Below are positions 11,479-24,503 of a stretch of 64,000 bases of DNA, piece by piece. A program made the translations under genes and the position numbers. Source of the stretch: Castanea sativa (taxonomy: Eukaryota > Streptophyta > Magnoliopsida > Fagales > Fagaceae). The DNA is taken from the NCBI RefSeq assembly GCF_040712315.1, contig NC_134013.1, forward strand, positions 78,498,001-78,562,000, read 5' to 3'. The notes below the pieces were generated by a model that had not been told where the DNA came from, ran no database searches, and was given only the letters and a program-made list of their open reading frames with translations. Within the stretch, counting starts at the first letter, position 1, and the number at the start of each line of letters is the position of its first letter.

Positions 11479-13091
11479 ATGGATCTCTCTCCGTTCAAGC
11501 TGGACATTGATGAGCTTATAGGCGAGTTTGCTGAGGTACCATTTTCTAATTAATACCATTCTTCTTAATTTAAATTATTAATTCGTTTTTATATTTTAAT
11601 CCTTGTGGATTTTTTTAACAGGGTGAATCAACAGCTTTGGCTGATATGAAGAGAGTTTGGCTTTCTAGAAAGTTCTCCTACATATATGAGGCTAGTCCTT
11701 CTTCCAACTTGGCCTTCTTTATGCAATCTTTGTATGCCCATTCAATTGGTATGCTCTTTTACATTATTCAATTTAGTTATTAATTGTGTTTAATCCATCT
11801 AATTGCATCTCTTATTGCATTACGAAAACAATGGAATGAGAATTCATTGAATGTTATATGAAACCTTTTTGATTCAGAGGTTGTCATGTCCACACTGCAT
11901 AAATTTTGTGTCACATTAAGTTTCGCTGAATATTAGCTCAAATGGCACTTCCTCAATCTACCAAAGTCATGGATAGAAAACTCATTGGATGTGTGTGGAA
12001 CTTTCTTGTCTCTGTTATCTTTGTTGTTTTGCCATGGTATGGTAACTCTTGAGTATTCCTGTGCAGGTTACATTGTAGGTAATGCTTCTTTATCACGTAG
12101 ATTGGGTGGGCTCTATTGCCTTTACTGCCTCTATGAGACTCAGCCTTTCAAACCTTCTTTCAGAATATATCTATCCCTTGGTATGATTGTACACTAAAGT
12201 TGGTACTAAAGCGCGTTCAATGCTTTTACCGCACTGCACTCATTGTATGAATTTAAACCTTTCAAACTACCTACCTTATGCCTGCAGTTTAAGTTTGTAG
12301 TGTTTGTCTATATTATTGTGACATAAGTAAACTAATATTATAAACCATCTTTTCTTAGGCTTTTCTTTGATTTTTCCCATGCTCAAATTCTGATGATCTT
12401 TTCTATTATCATGTCCATATATCCTATTGATGTAGATTTGCATTCAATAAAAGGTGTAATTGTGGTTTCTCTTGTAGTGCATTGATGGATTCTTCTGTTT
12501 TGTTGTTTTTTTGTTGAACTTCCTAAAGCTTAATGTTCTGCATGTTGCCTAATCTAGCAATTCCAGGCCATGGTATTTATCTTCAAAGTGATGCTAAGTA
12601 TGATAATTGATGGCTTCATGAAGTGCCTTATAGGAGTAGGTTCAGAAGTCAAATCCATTTGTAGTTGGGGCAGAGCGTATGTTACTGTTGTGGATGGCAA
12701 ACTCCTACTTGCAGTCATGAATGATTGAAATAACATGTATTGCTATTAACCATTAATTTTCCTGACTGGAGGTCAATTTTACCTTCTTCTTCTTCTTCCC
12801 TTTAAAAAAAAAAATCTTTCATACATGTCAGCTGCCACTTTATTATTCTTAAAACTGTGAAACCATTGTTGATGTGAGAAAAAGAACAACGCAAACATCT
12901 TCTCTGTTTTACTTTCCTAAAATTGTTATGGAAAGAGTTGGTTGTGATTGTTAGTTGGTAAGGCACCGATAAATATTATTCTCTGGTACTATTCCTTTCA
13001 GCTCTGCCAGCTTGGTGGCTGGTTTATCTTTGACTCATGCATGGACTCTAATGAAAGTTATTATATGCTTTGTTTAACCAAAACCTAGGAT

Positions 13092-13126
<35 letters not shown>

Positions 13127-15682
13127 TTACTTCATTCCCATTTGACAGGAGAGCTGAAGAAACTTACAAACCTTGTTGTTGATGCAAAAGAAAAAGGTAT
13201 AAATGTGGTATCTGCTTTGGTCAAAAGGATGCTTGAGAAAAAAATGTTCCTCTTTGGGTCTGTGGAGATGAATGAAGGCTCTGTTACAGAGACAGTAAAT
13301 CAACTCACAGAATTACAGAATGCCCGCATTCAAGTTGCATATGATAAGTATGTTGCAACATATTATCTTTATTTTATGTTTTTTTTTATTAAACATATTA
13401 CATGTGATTTCACATCATCTGAACATATTATTGCTTCCTGCTTTCCTTTTGACTAACAGGTTATTTGCTAATACTCGGATAGAGCACTTTCTCCGCATGG
13501 ACTTGGTAAATATCATGGTGCTTTATGAGATGCATTTATATATCTTTACACTCCTTGAGCAGACGCATGATCAGGGATATCAACTTTTTGGATTTCATTA
13601 TAATGACATAATTGGTGAAAAATACATTATTTTTCTTTCAGATTATAGTGTCTCACTCTAAGGAGCTGAGAGTAGTTCAGAATTCTGCAACTTTTGAACT
13701 TATTCAACAAGAAATCTACCACTTTTGAATGGTTGCATCCGTATAAATATATCAACTACGTGATAAATCAAAGAATTTTGAAATTCTTCCGAAATTGCTA
13801 TATGTAAACTATAGTAGGATGTCACCAATTGGTTTAGCGCATACTGAGCATTGATGAGTGATGACTGTTGCCAATACTCCTTGTACTGATGTCATCTTCT
13901 TCCCTATTAGAAGGATGGAAGTTAAGTTCATGGGTTCAATATTTTGCAGTGCATGAGTCGAGTGTTTACCTATCAATGGAAAGCACCGATGACTGCTGTA
14001 GATCATCTAACCTAAACCAATCCAATTGTAAATGTAATTAGGGAAAGGCAAAGTGAGTTTTAACCCAACTTAGGTGGCTCCAGACCAAACACAAGCTGCA
14101 AATGTTGTAATAACCTTCAGAAGAATATGTAAAATTTGAATGAATTTTTCTTTGGGAGTGCTTATTCGACTTCATTGATTGATGTTGGTGGCGGATCCAA
14201 AGTTGAATGAGGACTGACCAGTTATCTGGTTGTTTGCTAACTTCAAATTGCATTGTTGAAAATTGTTCTGTACTTTGAAAGTAGTACTTTTAACTTAAAA
14301 ATGAATTTTCTTCTGGGGTGAATGTCCTCTTATGAACACACCTCTGTCAGTTAAAACTACAATTCACCCAGAGGTTTTTGAAAAAGGTGTGTGTAGATTG
14401 ACAGTCAGTTGGTTTTGCCTGTTATACTTTTTAGCAACTTATCAGTTTGTTGATTAGGTGATCCTTCATTGTCATACTGGTTACTGTGTTCCTGTGGATT
14501 TCGTTTTATACTTCTCTGCAAATTAACTTTGTTTTGCTTATACTGCATCTAACATCGTTCGCCCCCCCCCCCCCCCCCCCCCAAATACCAGGGTACGGAA
14601 GTTGACTTGAATGTGCTACAGAAAATGTCAAACGAATATGCAGAGTCAAAGAAATTGGCCATTGAAGGTACTTTATTTTTCCTTACCTAATTCAGTGGCA
14701 ACAGAATTAGTAGAGAAATATGGGAGCAACTTATATGTTTCCAAGTGGTATCATGATATTTAGTGGTGCTATCTTTAGCATTCTAGAAAGCTAGGATGGT
14801 GCATCAACCCTGAAGATATTCAGATGAACTTTTGTAAGCTATTATTTTTCACTCTAATTTCCTTCACACAGTGCAACCTAAAAAATGTTATCAACTAGTC
14901 TTAGGCATTCAGTGAGGACATCTGGTATGACTTGTCTAGATACTTTTAGGTTTGAATGGCCAATATGATTTTCAATGATGTTACATAGATGTTTTGTTTT
15001 TAATTTATGTCTCTTAAAATCCATATCCTTGACAAATGTCATGTTCATTGTCAATACCAAATACTTATTAAAAAGAATTGTGAAAATTGAATAATCTCCA
15101 AATTATTTATGAAATTCCTAATACCCACATTTTCTCTACTCTTTTAGAATGACAACATTCACATTTATATTTTGTTTTTTTAAACTAGTTTCACTGTTAA
15201 TTCTTCTCTCAAGATTACATGCAATATTATTTGTAACCCCCCCCCCCCCTCTCAAAAAAAGAAAAAAACAAAAAACTGATATTACCATGCACTGTTTGTA
15301 GTGCCACTTAATGCAAATTTTTTCTACTGTCTCCGTTGTTACAGACAGTTTTGTCCTTCTGTCCCTTAAGAAGTTTAATTATGGTAATTCAATTTTTTAT
15401 TTATGCCTCTCATCTTGATTTCTTGTTAAAGAGGCCAGCAAGGTGGTGGATACCCAAGACATAAAGCACATATCAGAAGATAAGAAATTAATTGGAGATA
15501 CAGTAGAGAAGATATCTGATGACTGGAATGTCCAAAAAGATATCTTTTATCGACAAACAGGATTCAGCCAGCAACCTCATGGAGAACAACAGCCGCTGTT
15601 GCAGCTACAACAAGAAGAGCAACAACAGCAAGATGATGACGACTTTGATCAAGAACTGGAACAACTATTATTACAAATGTAA
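11479..15682 (+). CDS. snRNA-activating protein complex subunit SNAP43 (SNAPC1-like)
   Basis: Seven exons join in frame: 11479-11535, 11622-11748, 12067-12180, 13149-13347, 13460-13505, 14592-14667 and 15432-15682. All introns are GT-AG, and the predicted product is 289 aa. The N terminus starts MDLSPFKLDIDELIGEFAE. Conserved SNAP43 segments follow: DMKRVWLSRKFSYIYEA, LSRRLGGLYCLYCLYETQPF, NVVSALVKRMLEK and VNQLTELQNARIQVAYDK. The C-terminal exon carries ISDDWNVQKDIFYRQTG and a Q/D/E-rich tail. SNAP43 is part of the complex that binds the upstream sequence element of snRNA genes and recruits RNA polymerase II or III in the nucleus. The protein is shorter than animal SNAPC1, as is usual for the plant family. 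The intron tracts before exons 4 and 6 contain CT and C repeats. Confidence 0.9.
13094..13125. repeat. (CT)n microsatellite before SNAP43 exon 4
   Basis: About 16 CT units lie some 25 bases upstream of the acceptor AG at 13147-13148. They probably serve as part of the polypyrimidine tract of intron 3. Confidence 0.9.
14562..14582. repeat. C21 homopolymer before SNAP43 exon 6
   Basis: A run of 21 C ends 9 bases before the last base of the acceptor AG (14591) of intron 5, where a polypyrimidine tract is expected. A second C run of 13 lies at 15237-15249 in intron 6. Such runs are prone to length change and to sequencing error. Confidence 0.85.
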
Positions 15683-17014
15683 TGGCAACGGCACCTGTGG
15701 CAGCTTCATGAAGGCATAGGTTCCTCCACAGTTGAGCAAAGTTCAGGGGCAGGGAGAGTTTCTGGATATTTTTTATTCCATTCTTATTGCACTTCCACGC
15801 AAAAGCATCACTTCCTAATTTTGTTTCAGAAAGGAAGAATGCTAATGGATCCTTGAGTTAGGTTCTTATTTGATTATGCCCCATCAGTACGTACAGTGGA
15901 TTTGTAAATACAGCAAACGATTGTGTAGGAGTGAAATCATGAATGATGGCCTGTTTAGAATATGCGTTCAATTAATTCATTCAAAAGGTTTCCTATTACA
16001 AAATTTCCTGTTAATCTTGCAATTGACATGAGTTTTTGTTAATTACTTGGAGGAGAATGGAAGGCCATGTTGCTGGTTGTTAAATTGTAGAGGGCTAACA
16101 GAAGAAATTCCTAGCTCCAATGATCAAAATGATTTAATTGAGTTTGAGCCCACCAGTTAACAAACAGTATGTTGGAAGTCATTGTTATCTTCACTGATAT
16201 CAGGATTAGAGTATGGCTTTGTATGTGACACAAAGAATGTGATGATCCCGGTGTCTGCCATGCTTTTCAATTGGAAACCAAGCTCTCCTGAGCATGACTC
16301 CATTTTATTCCATTGAACTTCTTTTTTTATGGGGTTAAATTTTGGGCAAAGTGAACATGCATGTAATCTGATTTGTGATCATCCCAGTGGTAATTAATGA
16401 CTTCATCATATGTTAATGGTTTTGTCCATCCCGCTGGGCTGTTGTATTAAAATTTGTGTTCTTTTTCTTATTTTTGTTATCTGAATAAATATAAATAACA
16501 AAAATAAAACAAGATTAAGTTTTTTTGATGATTGTTTGTAGGTACTTGGTGACTCAATTAAAATTGATAATGGTCAACTTACAAATAAGTGCACGGCTCT
16601 GAGGAGAATTCAAATGCAAGTTCTCTTTTATGATAAAAGTGGTCAATGCTGCTCTGCGAGGCTCTGGACAGAGAGCTATTCTTCCTATTATCATCGTCTG
16701 GAGCCTTGATGTTTCTTCATATAATTTTGGTTGTGCTGGTCAGTTTGAAACTGCTATTTTGATTAGTGTTCTTTTATTTTTTTAAAGAAAAATAAAATGT
16801 ACAGACATGATACGTATTATGCAAAAGAAAGAAACTTTATTTAGATTTCTTTCCCTCTAATCTTACATTAACTAATGAACCCAACATACAATAATGGGTC
16901 TGTTAAAATACAACAGACACAATGGCAAATCCCTCTCTCATCATAATCCCAACTAGCCCACCCAGCATTTCACCCTCCTCTACCTCTCTTTACCTAATTG
17001 ATACAAAGAATTGC
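15683..17014. other. 3' flanks of two convergent genes, no further gene seen
   Basis: The SNAP43 gene ends at 15682 and the raffinose-synthase-type gene ends at 17015 on the other strand, so the two are convergent. The first few hundred bases are likely the SNAP43 3' UTR. The 16800-17014 part is likely the 3' UTR of the minus-strand gene. I see no coding signal between them. Confidence 0.5.
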
Positions 17015-18092
17015 TCATAACTCAAACTCAATAAAATGAACCTTCTGACCCTCCTCAGGCAACTGATCCAAGCTCAAAGTCACCAAACCAGACTCCGAAT
17101 CACACACAAACTCAACCACATTAGAATCCACAATGCACCTCTTCGGCCTGGTCATTGAATATGCACCAAATTTACCACACCCTTTAACCTCCAAATGAAC
17201 TTTACCAACCAACTCTGAACTCTTATTCTCCACTTCATATTCCAACCCTTCGATAGCTCCACCAGCATTGAACATGTTGATGAGTCCCAAGGGAGCAAAA
17301 CCAAACCCGGGTGCTAAAACCTTGATGGGTGTGACAGTGAAAATGTCATGCTCAAGGACCTTGAGTGACACTGGCATGGATGCATTGTATGGAAGGACTA
17401 CAAGCTCACCCGAACGGTGACAGTAGATGGCACAGTCACCGTTCCAGTTGGTCTCAGTGGCGGCCTCCGCTATGAGATGGACGTCACGGCCTCGAATGTA
17501 GCCAGTGAGAGAGTCTGATTTGGTTTGGTGGAAGGTGTTCTTTCTTTCAATGCTGTTCCAGGCTGCACCTTGGCAGTTGTACACACCCAGGACTCCAGTG
17601 TACTTGTTCATATTCCATATCTTCAACAAGCTGATGCATCATTTGATTTCTTTTGTTAGAATTTATATATATGCTTCTTTTGAAATCAAAAAATCATCAT
17701 AAGCTGGGTAAAGTATAAGTATCTCAAAGTATTTACTTGATTGATAAACTACTTAAAAAATGAAACTGTGGTCTTTTTAGGATTGATTCTGAATTTTTAA
17801 AGCTAGATTGCATACAGTTTAAAAGGTTATAAATTAAACCTTAAAATTTAAAACTGCTTTCATTACTGATTGCAAGAGCATCCTAGCCAGGCCTTGGCAG
17901 GGTTCAGTGCAGCACATGTTTAGGGAAGCTAATAAGTATGTTGATGGTTTAGCTGTTTTGGGAATTACTTTAAATGATAACTTTTGTCTATATTGGATTT
18001 GTCCAACCTCTTTGTATTTTGTGTATCTATGGAAAGTCCCAACAAATATCTACTCTAGATCTGTAATATGTTTATTTTGGGTTGTTAATAAC

Positions 18093-18144
<52 letters not shown>

Positions 18145-20925
18145 TTTCTCAGCCATAAACAAAATCTAATGTAGAAAATTAATCTGAACAATTGTTTTTT
18201 TATTGAAGACCATTTTTTTTTACCATATTATGCTTCTCCAATCTTAACATGCCACATCATATAATTACATATTTAAGAATAAACACAACCACGTCTAATC
18301 AATTCTAATACCCACATATAAATTCAACCAAATTAAGAATTTATTGAGATGTTATTAGGTATGGTAGGATATATTGAATTTTAAGTAAAATGCTGATATG
18401 GTAATATCTTATTAAATGGTATAAAACATGGTTTTACATCACATTCTTACCAAATTCGGACTTTTTTTTCTTTTTTTTTTAAGTTTTTATACCGTTAATG
18501 AGCCTATATTTGTAACCTCAAAGAAAAATCAATACAATTTAGTATGGATGCTTTGTAAATTAATCATTTTTTTAAAATCATTATAATATATTTAACACAC
18601 TCTAAAATTCTATATGCCAAGTTCTAACTCTACTTTTACTTTAGCAACTCCAAACTGGTATTCAATTATTGAGAGAGAGAGAGAGAGAGAGGAAAAGGTG
18701 AATACCTAACACCATCACGGGCTGGGTCAGTGAACAAACAATCCCTAGTGGGCCGACCAGGCAAACGGGCTCGAAGGATGGAACCATCAGGCAACACCAT
18801 CTTCTTTAGTAGCTCAAAATTGTGGTTCCCTGGCGCATCACTGTACCCCCACAAACACAATCACAATCACAATCACAAATACACATATATCCGTTATAAT
18901 AAGAGTTGCATAATATAATAAAGTGATAAATAAAACTGGAGAATAATAAATGACTCTTTATGAGTATTTGTAATATAGCTACTCAGTAGTCAGTACTCAC
19001 TTACCTAACATAAATTGGGCCACCACTAATAGCCCTGGCTGATCCATGGTAATCAGCAGCTGGGTGAAGAGAGTGAAACATATCCCAATCAGGCTGCATA
19101 AACTCCCCCAAAAACACACTGTTGTATGACACTGCCGCTATGTGTATTGTATGTGATGTCGGATCCCGCGGGAAAAAATCATCTGATGCTCTCACCACTG
19201 CCGTTTGTTTCGAGCTGCATCAATCACATCATTTGTCACTCACTTTATCAAACTATATCATTTTCATTTTAACCATTCATGTTTAATTCTATTTTTATTA
19301 TATGAATTATTTTCATCAAGTGCTTAATTATTTCATAAAATATCTCTTATAAGTTAGGTTATTGTTTATATTTCTTACTATTTAAATTATGCGTCTCACG
19401 TAAATTACTTACTAATTTATTTATTTTATTTAACTTTTACTATGGTTCTATTTTTAACAAAATATTTTTAGTAATATGATACTTATAGAAAAAAAAATTT
19501 AGTAAAAAGTTAAGTAGAGCTGTTACCCAAAATAGACAGTAATTTCATTGTTGTAAACTGAAAAACATAACATGAAATGTTATATATTACTAACTATACC
19601 GAACTTAAAGCAATGAAAACTTACCAGTAAAGTGCATCAGTGTTGTGACTCATGCAAGCAATGATCCCATTATCAGGGAAATTCCTAGCCACGGAAGCAT
19701 CAAGAGCCTGATGATACTGCCGGGTCAGCTCGACCCGACCACCAAGCCCAGCTCCAAGTGTCTCCAATATACACTGCACGTCCACCTTAACCCCATCTAT
19801 ACCCGCAGACGCCAAATAACTATGCAACTCGTTGTAAAACTTGTACACACTCTTTGGGTTCACCAAGCCCAATCCTTGTATCGCCATCACATCTGTCTTC
19901 CACGTGGGATCATTATCCATCACTCCCTTTGACGCCGCTGGATACTTCATCAACGACCCATATTCCTCCATCTCCTTCACACCCGGGCGGACCCCACCCC
20001 AGTACCCAGTAATCGCATGCCACACGTACACATACTTCAACCCATGTTTCTCTTTGGCTATATTCACTATACTCTTAATCCCCACCGTCGGATCATCCTT
20101 GTTTTGAAACTTCGAGTTTTCCTTAATCCCAGTCAACCTAAGCAACGGCTGCTGATTCATCTCGCTCTGACTCTCCTCCTTTGAATCCTCACCGACCGAT
20201 TGCCACCCATCATCGATGATCACAAATTTTGATGGGGTCCCACCAGCTGCCAAAGATTCAAGCCCAGCTTCAACCCCTTCTTGAGTCACTTCCTGATAAA
20301 ACGCATCCCAGGTGCACCAACCGAAATAATCAACGATCCCAGGCAATTTTTTCTCGTGCCTTTGACGGAAAGTCTTCAGATGCGATTTAACGGCTCTGAT
20401 CGCGTCTGTGATCGTAGCAAAAGGATCAGTCCCAGCGCTGATAAACAAGGAGTGCGTAAACGACGACGCTTTGGTGTCCACGTCACCGCTCTCCAAACAA
20501 AGCTCCAACTCGTCCCCATCATTGCCTTGTAAAACCGCACGGAACGAGCCTTCGATCAAAGGAAGGAAAACCGTGTAGACAACCTGGTTCTCCTCGTTTT
20601 CGCCGAGGTGGGACCCATCTTTGGTCTCGACCAATAGGAACTGAGTCTCTAATGGAATGTCTCTTCCTTTATCGCCCATCTTCTGGGCCATCCACCACAA
20701 CTTGAACCTAAAGCACGACAAGAACCGGACGTCACGTAGCGTTCCTAGAGACACCACGTGCCTACTGTTTTCCTTGTCGAAAACCGCACCAACGAACACG
20801 CCCTCGACAGGACCGGTCTCCGAACCGGACGTTGCTATCACATTGTCCGGTACTCCTGTTAGGATTGTTCGGTCTTTTACTAGGATCTTCCTGTCGGAGA
20901 TCCTAACCGCCGGCTTAATCGTCAT
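17015..20925 (-). CDS. Raffinose synthase / seed imbibition protein family (probable galactinol-sucrose galactosyltransferase or alkaline alpha-galactosidase)
   Basis: Four coding exons on the minus strand join in frame: 20925-19625, 19214-19005, 18840-18706 and 17630-17015. All introns are GT-AG and the predicted product is 753 aa, normal for the family. Motifs of the plant GH36 group are present: [10 protein letters not shown] (201-210), IIDDGWQS (236-243), [12 protein letters not shown] (300-311) and DGVKVDVQ (377-384). The likely nucleophile is D382. RASDDFF (442-448) carries the likely acid/base Asp. [16 protein letters not shown] and [11 protein letters not shown] follow. The enzyme group moves galactose between galactinol, sucrose and raffinose-family sugars, or hydrolyses them. 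Family members differ in substrate, so the exact reaction is not settled; it looks closest to the SIP2/RFS2-type branch. I chose the ATG at 20925 because an acceptor (TTGCAG) at 20968-20973 cuts off the upstream in-frame ATG at 20979. Confidence 0.92.
17862..18060 (+). pseudogene. LINE RNase H C-terminal remnant in an intron
   Basis: Inside the last intron of the raffinose-synthase-type gene, the plus strand reads [19 protein letters not shown] and then [15 protein letters not shown]. This resembles the end of the RNase H-like domain of plant LINEs (REAN-x-x-DxLA motif). It is antisense to the host gene and only about 60 codons long. Confidence 0.6.
18097..18141. repeat. (TA)n microsatellite
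   Basis: About 22 TA units lie in the last intron of the raffinose-synthase-type gene. A (GA)n run at 18671-18690 lies in the same intron near its donor end. Confidence 0.95.
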
Positions 20926-21323
20926 TTTTTCTTCTTCTTCTTTGCACGGTGCTCTTAGATCGTTTCTCTGCAATTCCAAAGAATTAAAAGTCTTAGATTC
21001 ATTGAATTCAGCTCTAATTTTTTTTTTTTTTTTAATGTGGGTTTAGTAAGTAAATACCTTAAAAGAAAATACGGGAAATATTCGATTCGAATGAGAACAA
21101 CACCTGCGAATTCCAAAACATGCACAAACAAAACAAACTTTGTTAGTTTTTTGAACTATTCAACGAAAATTTCCCTTCAATTTCTCGGGAACCAAACAGA
21201 CTGAATTAACGAAAATAAAGGAAAATAGAAAAGTACCAGAACTAGAGAGTTGTTTGAGTGGCTTTGGAAACAAAAGAGAATACGAGGACAAAGAATGCAC
21301 TGTGGTTGGATTTAAGAGACTAG

Positions 21324-21331
21324 TATTTATA
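21324..21331 (-). promoter_or_regulatory. TATA box of the raffinose-synthase-type gene
   Basis: The minus strand reads CTATAAATA here. A start of transcription near 21295 would give a 5' UTR with a possible intron, from a donor near 21236 (TTCTG|GTACTT) to the acceptor ending at 20968. The TATA call is firm by sequence; the start site is inferred. Confidence 0.6.
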
Positions 21332-21604
21332 GCTAGAGATCGAGCACTGTAACTAAAATATGACACCATTTTTGTTTTTACTTTTTGAGTTCTTCTGGTT
21401 CTCGACCTTCTCGTCCTGATTTTGAGGGATGTGGATTTGCGTTATCAACTTATCCAACGGTACGAAATATATCCGACACGTTTTTGACAGTTAAAGTTGA
21501 CGGCGGATATGATTACCACGTCAGATCCACTTGGTATACATTAGTACACAACTTATCATAATTCTCCGTAGAGTTATCGATAAACGTTAATTTTTGTTGA
21601 TCGT

Positions 21605-21816
21605 ACACGTGTCTTTTAGGGTTGAAGGGATCACAGAGACTGTGCGGTACTGTTTGTGGGTTGAATGATTGCCCTAGTACACTACTGACAAGGGCTGATC
21701 TGTGTCCACGTATTCAGCTTTTGACGTTTCTCTGTTACACCTACACCCGAAGAATCTTTCACGCGCCTCATAAGTTAGGAAACGCGTGGTTTTTTTAAAT
21801 TTATTTCCCACGTGGC
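21605..21816. promoter_or_regulatory. Pair of G-box/ABRE-type elements upstream of the raffinose-synthase-type gene
   Basis: ACACGTGTC at 21605-21613 and CCACGTGGC at 21808-21816 both contain the CACGTG core bound by plant bZIP and bHLH factors. They lie roughly 300 and 500 bases upstream of the inferred start. Raffinose-family genes are often induced by ABA, drought or cold through such elements. Here that control is inferred only. Confidence 0.5.
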
Positions 21817-22572
21817 GTTTTCACAGTGGATTGTTCTTACTTGTTGTGTTGGCTTTCCAATGAATTCAGTTAAGAAGAGAATGAGTACAATATGATTTTC
21901 GTGGCAGCTAAGATTGTATAAAATTTTGACTATCTTAGGATAAATAAAATCATAAATTTTGGAACTTAGAACACGGGGCAGGCAATGACAAATATCTTGC
22001 ATTTAAGAAATTGATTGAGTGAAGCCACATGCATCTCGTGAATAGTGCTCAAATCTAACGTAATGGCCTACGTGTACAATCGTCTAATCTATCACGTTTA
22101 AACAAATCAATATCCATATCTTCCTAAAAAAAAAAATTCCATATAGTACTAAATAACTAATCAACAATTCAATGCACAAAAAAATTTAATAAAATATAAT
22201 TTTATTTTTTAAAAATGTTTTCTCTCTTTTATTTTTTATAAATACTTATTATAATAACTATTATTAATAAATATTTATTATAATAGTAGTACATATACTT
22301 ATTATGATAATTATTGATAGTCATTTTTGCAAAGAAGTTTCATAAGCTAAGTACATACCAAGCCCAATTTATTCTCGAGCCTTATACATTTATTTTATTT
22401 TATTCCTTTTTGCTTGGCCCAAGCTTGAGATTTGAGAGAGTGCGGTTTGGATGGTGAGTACAGACTTTTTGCACAAGCTCATAACAGTGTTATTGCTATA
22501 TAGGCTGGGGATGCTTGCATGATCAATTACACATGGAGAAGGTCATGTCACACGTGTCTAAAGTTTTCACCC
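21817..22572. other. AT-rich intergenic region
   Basis: No gene or clear element is seen apart from AT-rich sequence (22130-22330). Confidence 0.4.
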
Positions 22573-22580
22573 AAATAGAG

Positions 22581-23593
22581 TAGGGATGGCAATTTAGATC
22601 TGATCCGCGGATACCTGGCCCGGCCCGGCCTGGCCCGACCCTAATGGGCCGGATTTTACCCGGCCCAATAAAGAATAGGGTCGGGTATAAGGGTTTTAAA
22701 AAAAAAAATCCCCAAAGTGAGTCCGGGCCGGGTTCGGATTTTATAAAAAAATTCGAAACCCGGCCCGGATAATACCTTGTGAAATTACTAAAACCCCCCT
22801 TATATATATATCATTGTAATTTGTAAACCCTAACCTAATTCATTTCTTTTTTCCTCTTCATCTAGTCGCCCCCTCTCTCTCTCTCTGTCTGTCTCTCAAG
22901 CTCTCAAATCTCTATCTCAGCAGCAACTCTCTCTCGCTCTCTGTTTTTGTCTCTCTCTCTCTCTCTCTCTCAAGCTCTCATTGTTTTTTTTTCTTTGTTT
23001 GTGTTGTGATTTCTGTATTTGTTTTTGTGTTTTTGATTTTGAAAAGGAAAATCATAAATATGAAATTTGTGTTTGTGTTAGGGTTTCTATGTTTGTGTTT
23101 GTGATTTTGAAAGGGAAAATCTGAAATTTTTGTGTTTGTGTTTGTGTTTTGATTTGTGCTTGTGATTGTGATTTTGGAAGGGAAAATCTGAAAAATTTGT
23201 GTTTATGTTTGTAAAATCTGTGTTTATGTTTGTGTTATGATATGTATTTGTGTTTGTGATTTTGAAAAGGAAAATCTGAAATTTTTGTGTTTATGAAACC
23301 TGTGTTTGTATTTGTGTTAGGATTTGTGTTTGTGTTTGTGATTTTGAAAGGAAAATTCATAGATCTGAAACTTGTGTTTTTGATATCTGTGTTTGTGTTT
23401 GTGTTTGTGTTGTTTGGGGCTAGGCAAGACTGGACGGGGCCCGTGGAGCCCGCAGGGCCTGGCGGGGCGGGTTTGGGGTTGAAAAAAAAAACCCATTTAT
23501 TAAACGAGGCGGGTTCGAGTAACAGGTTCAGGCCCGTGGGTCGGGTTCGGGCATAAAGAAACCCGACCCGAACCTGACCCGTTGTCATTCCTA
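22581..23593. mobile_element. Non-autonomous hAT element with 8-bp target duplication
   Basis: The 1013-bp element has imperfect terminal inverted repeats, TAGGGATGGCAA on the left and the complement of TAGGAATGACAA on the right. Identical 8-bp duplications AAATAGAG flank it (22573-22580 and 23594-23601). Both subterminal regions are rich in CCCGGCCCG/GGGCCGGG words, typical of plant hAT ends. The centre is CT-rich and then TGTTTGTG-rich low-complexity DNA. No transposase frame is present, so it would need an autonomous partner. Confidence 0.9.
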
Positions 23594-23601
23594 AAATAGA
23601 G

Positions 23602-24503
23602 TCATGTAACTATATGTGACTAAAACCTTTAATTGAACCATTTTTAGTCCCTAAGAAGAAGTTGACTTCTTGGCTGATTTTGGTTGCATGCTACCACTTA
23701 AGGTGACTTCCCAATAGGCTAAATTGGCTGGAGAAGAGCAATCAATCACATTTGGTAAAGCTTGTCTTTCTAATTTATGCAAAAAGCAACCCATTATTTT
23801 ACCCAAACAATCCAAAATATGAAGTTTTCTACTTGTTAAACAACATGGGGGGTTAATAGCTTCACTTCTTCTACATATACTAACCATTAAGAGCTCTCAA
23901 AACTTGATATAAAAGTCCTCCCATAAGATTTAAACGAACCAACCACGTTTTAAATTTATTTATAATCTTGTGAGATGTGTATGTCAAATTTTAAACTACT
24001 TTCAATATTTTTCCAACTAATCTAAAACTATTCCAAATTCTCAAATTTAAAACTTATCATACAACTTTTACATTCAAAATTCAATGAAATTTTTATTCAT
24101 GATACCACGATGTAGAAAATTTACAATGCACTTTCAATAGAGTTTTCTAAAAACTAAAATTTTTATTCATATCAATATTTATAAAATGATTTTTAAAAAA
24201 TATCTTTTGTTAGCTTCTTCTAACGTAGTCGCATAAAATCTTGAAAAACAACATTTTTTTTCCCACCATCAATCCCATCTGTGTTTATATGTGTGTGTGT
24301 GTTGGAGGGAGAGAGCAGACTTAAGTACAGTATTTATGTGCTGTTTTTTAGGTTCTCATCTTAAAATTCTGTCATATGACTTTTTTCTCATAGGATAAAA
24401 ATGTATTTTTTAGTTAAATTGACACATGACAAAATCTTAAGAGAGGAAACCTAAAAAACAATACTTAAAGTACAATATATATAAGTTTTATCATATATAT
24501 ATA
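23602..24503. other. AT-rich intergenic region
   Basis: No gene or element with clear ends is seen. A (TG)n run lies near 24290-24302. Confidence 0.4.

Noticed and set aside
13320..13661. 113-codon frame overlapping SNAP43 exons 4 and 5
   Set aside because: It runs through an intron in a different frame from the real exons; an accidental opening.
20923..20979. Upstream in-frame ATG giving an 18-residue longer raffinose-synthase-type protein
   Set aside because: A strong acceptor (TTGCAG) lies between this ATG and the family-typical start at 20925, so the upstream ATG is probably intronic.
23235..23588. Asn/Thr-rich and Val/Phe-rich frames in the hAT element
   Set aside because: They are translations of the TGTTTGTG low-complexity repeat, not genes.
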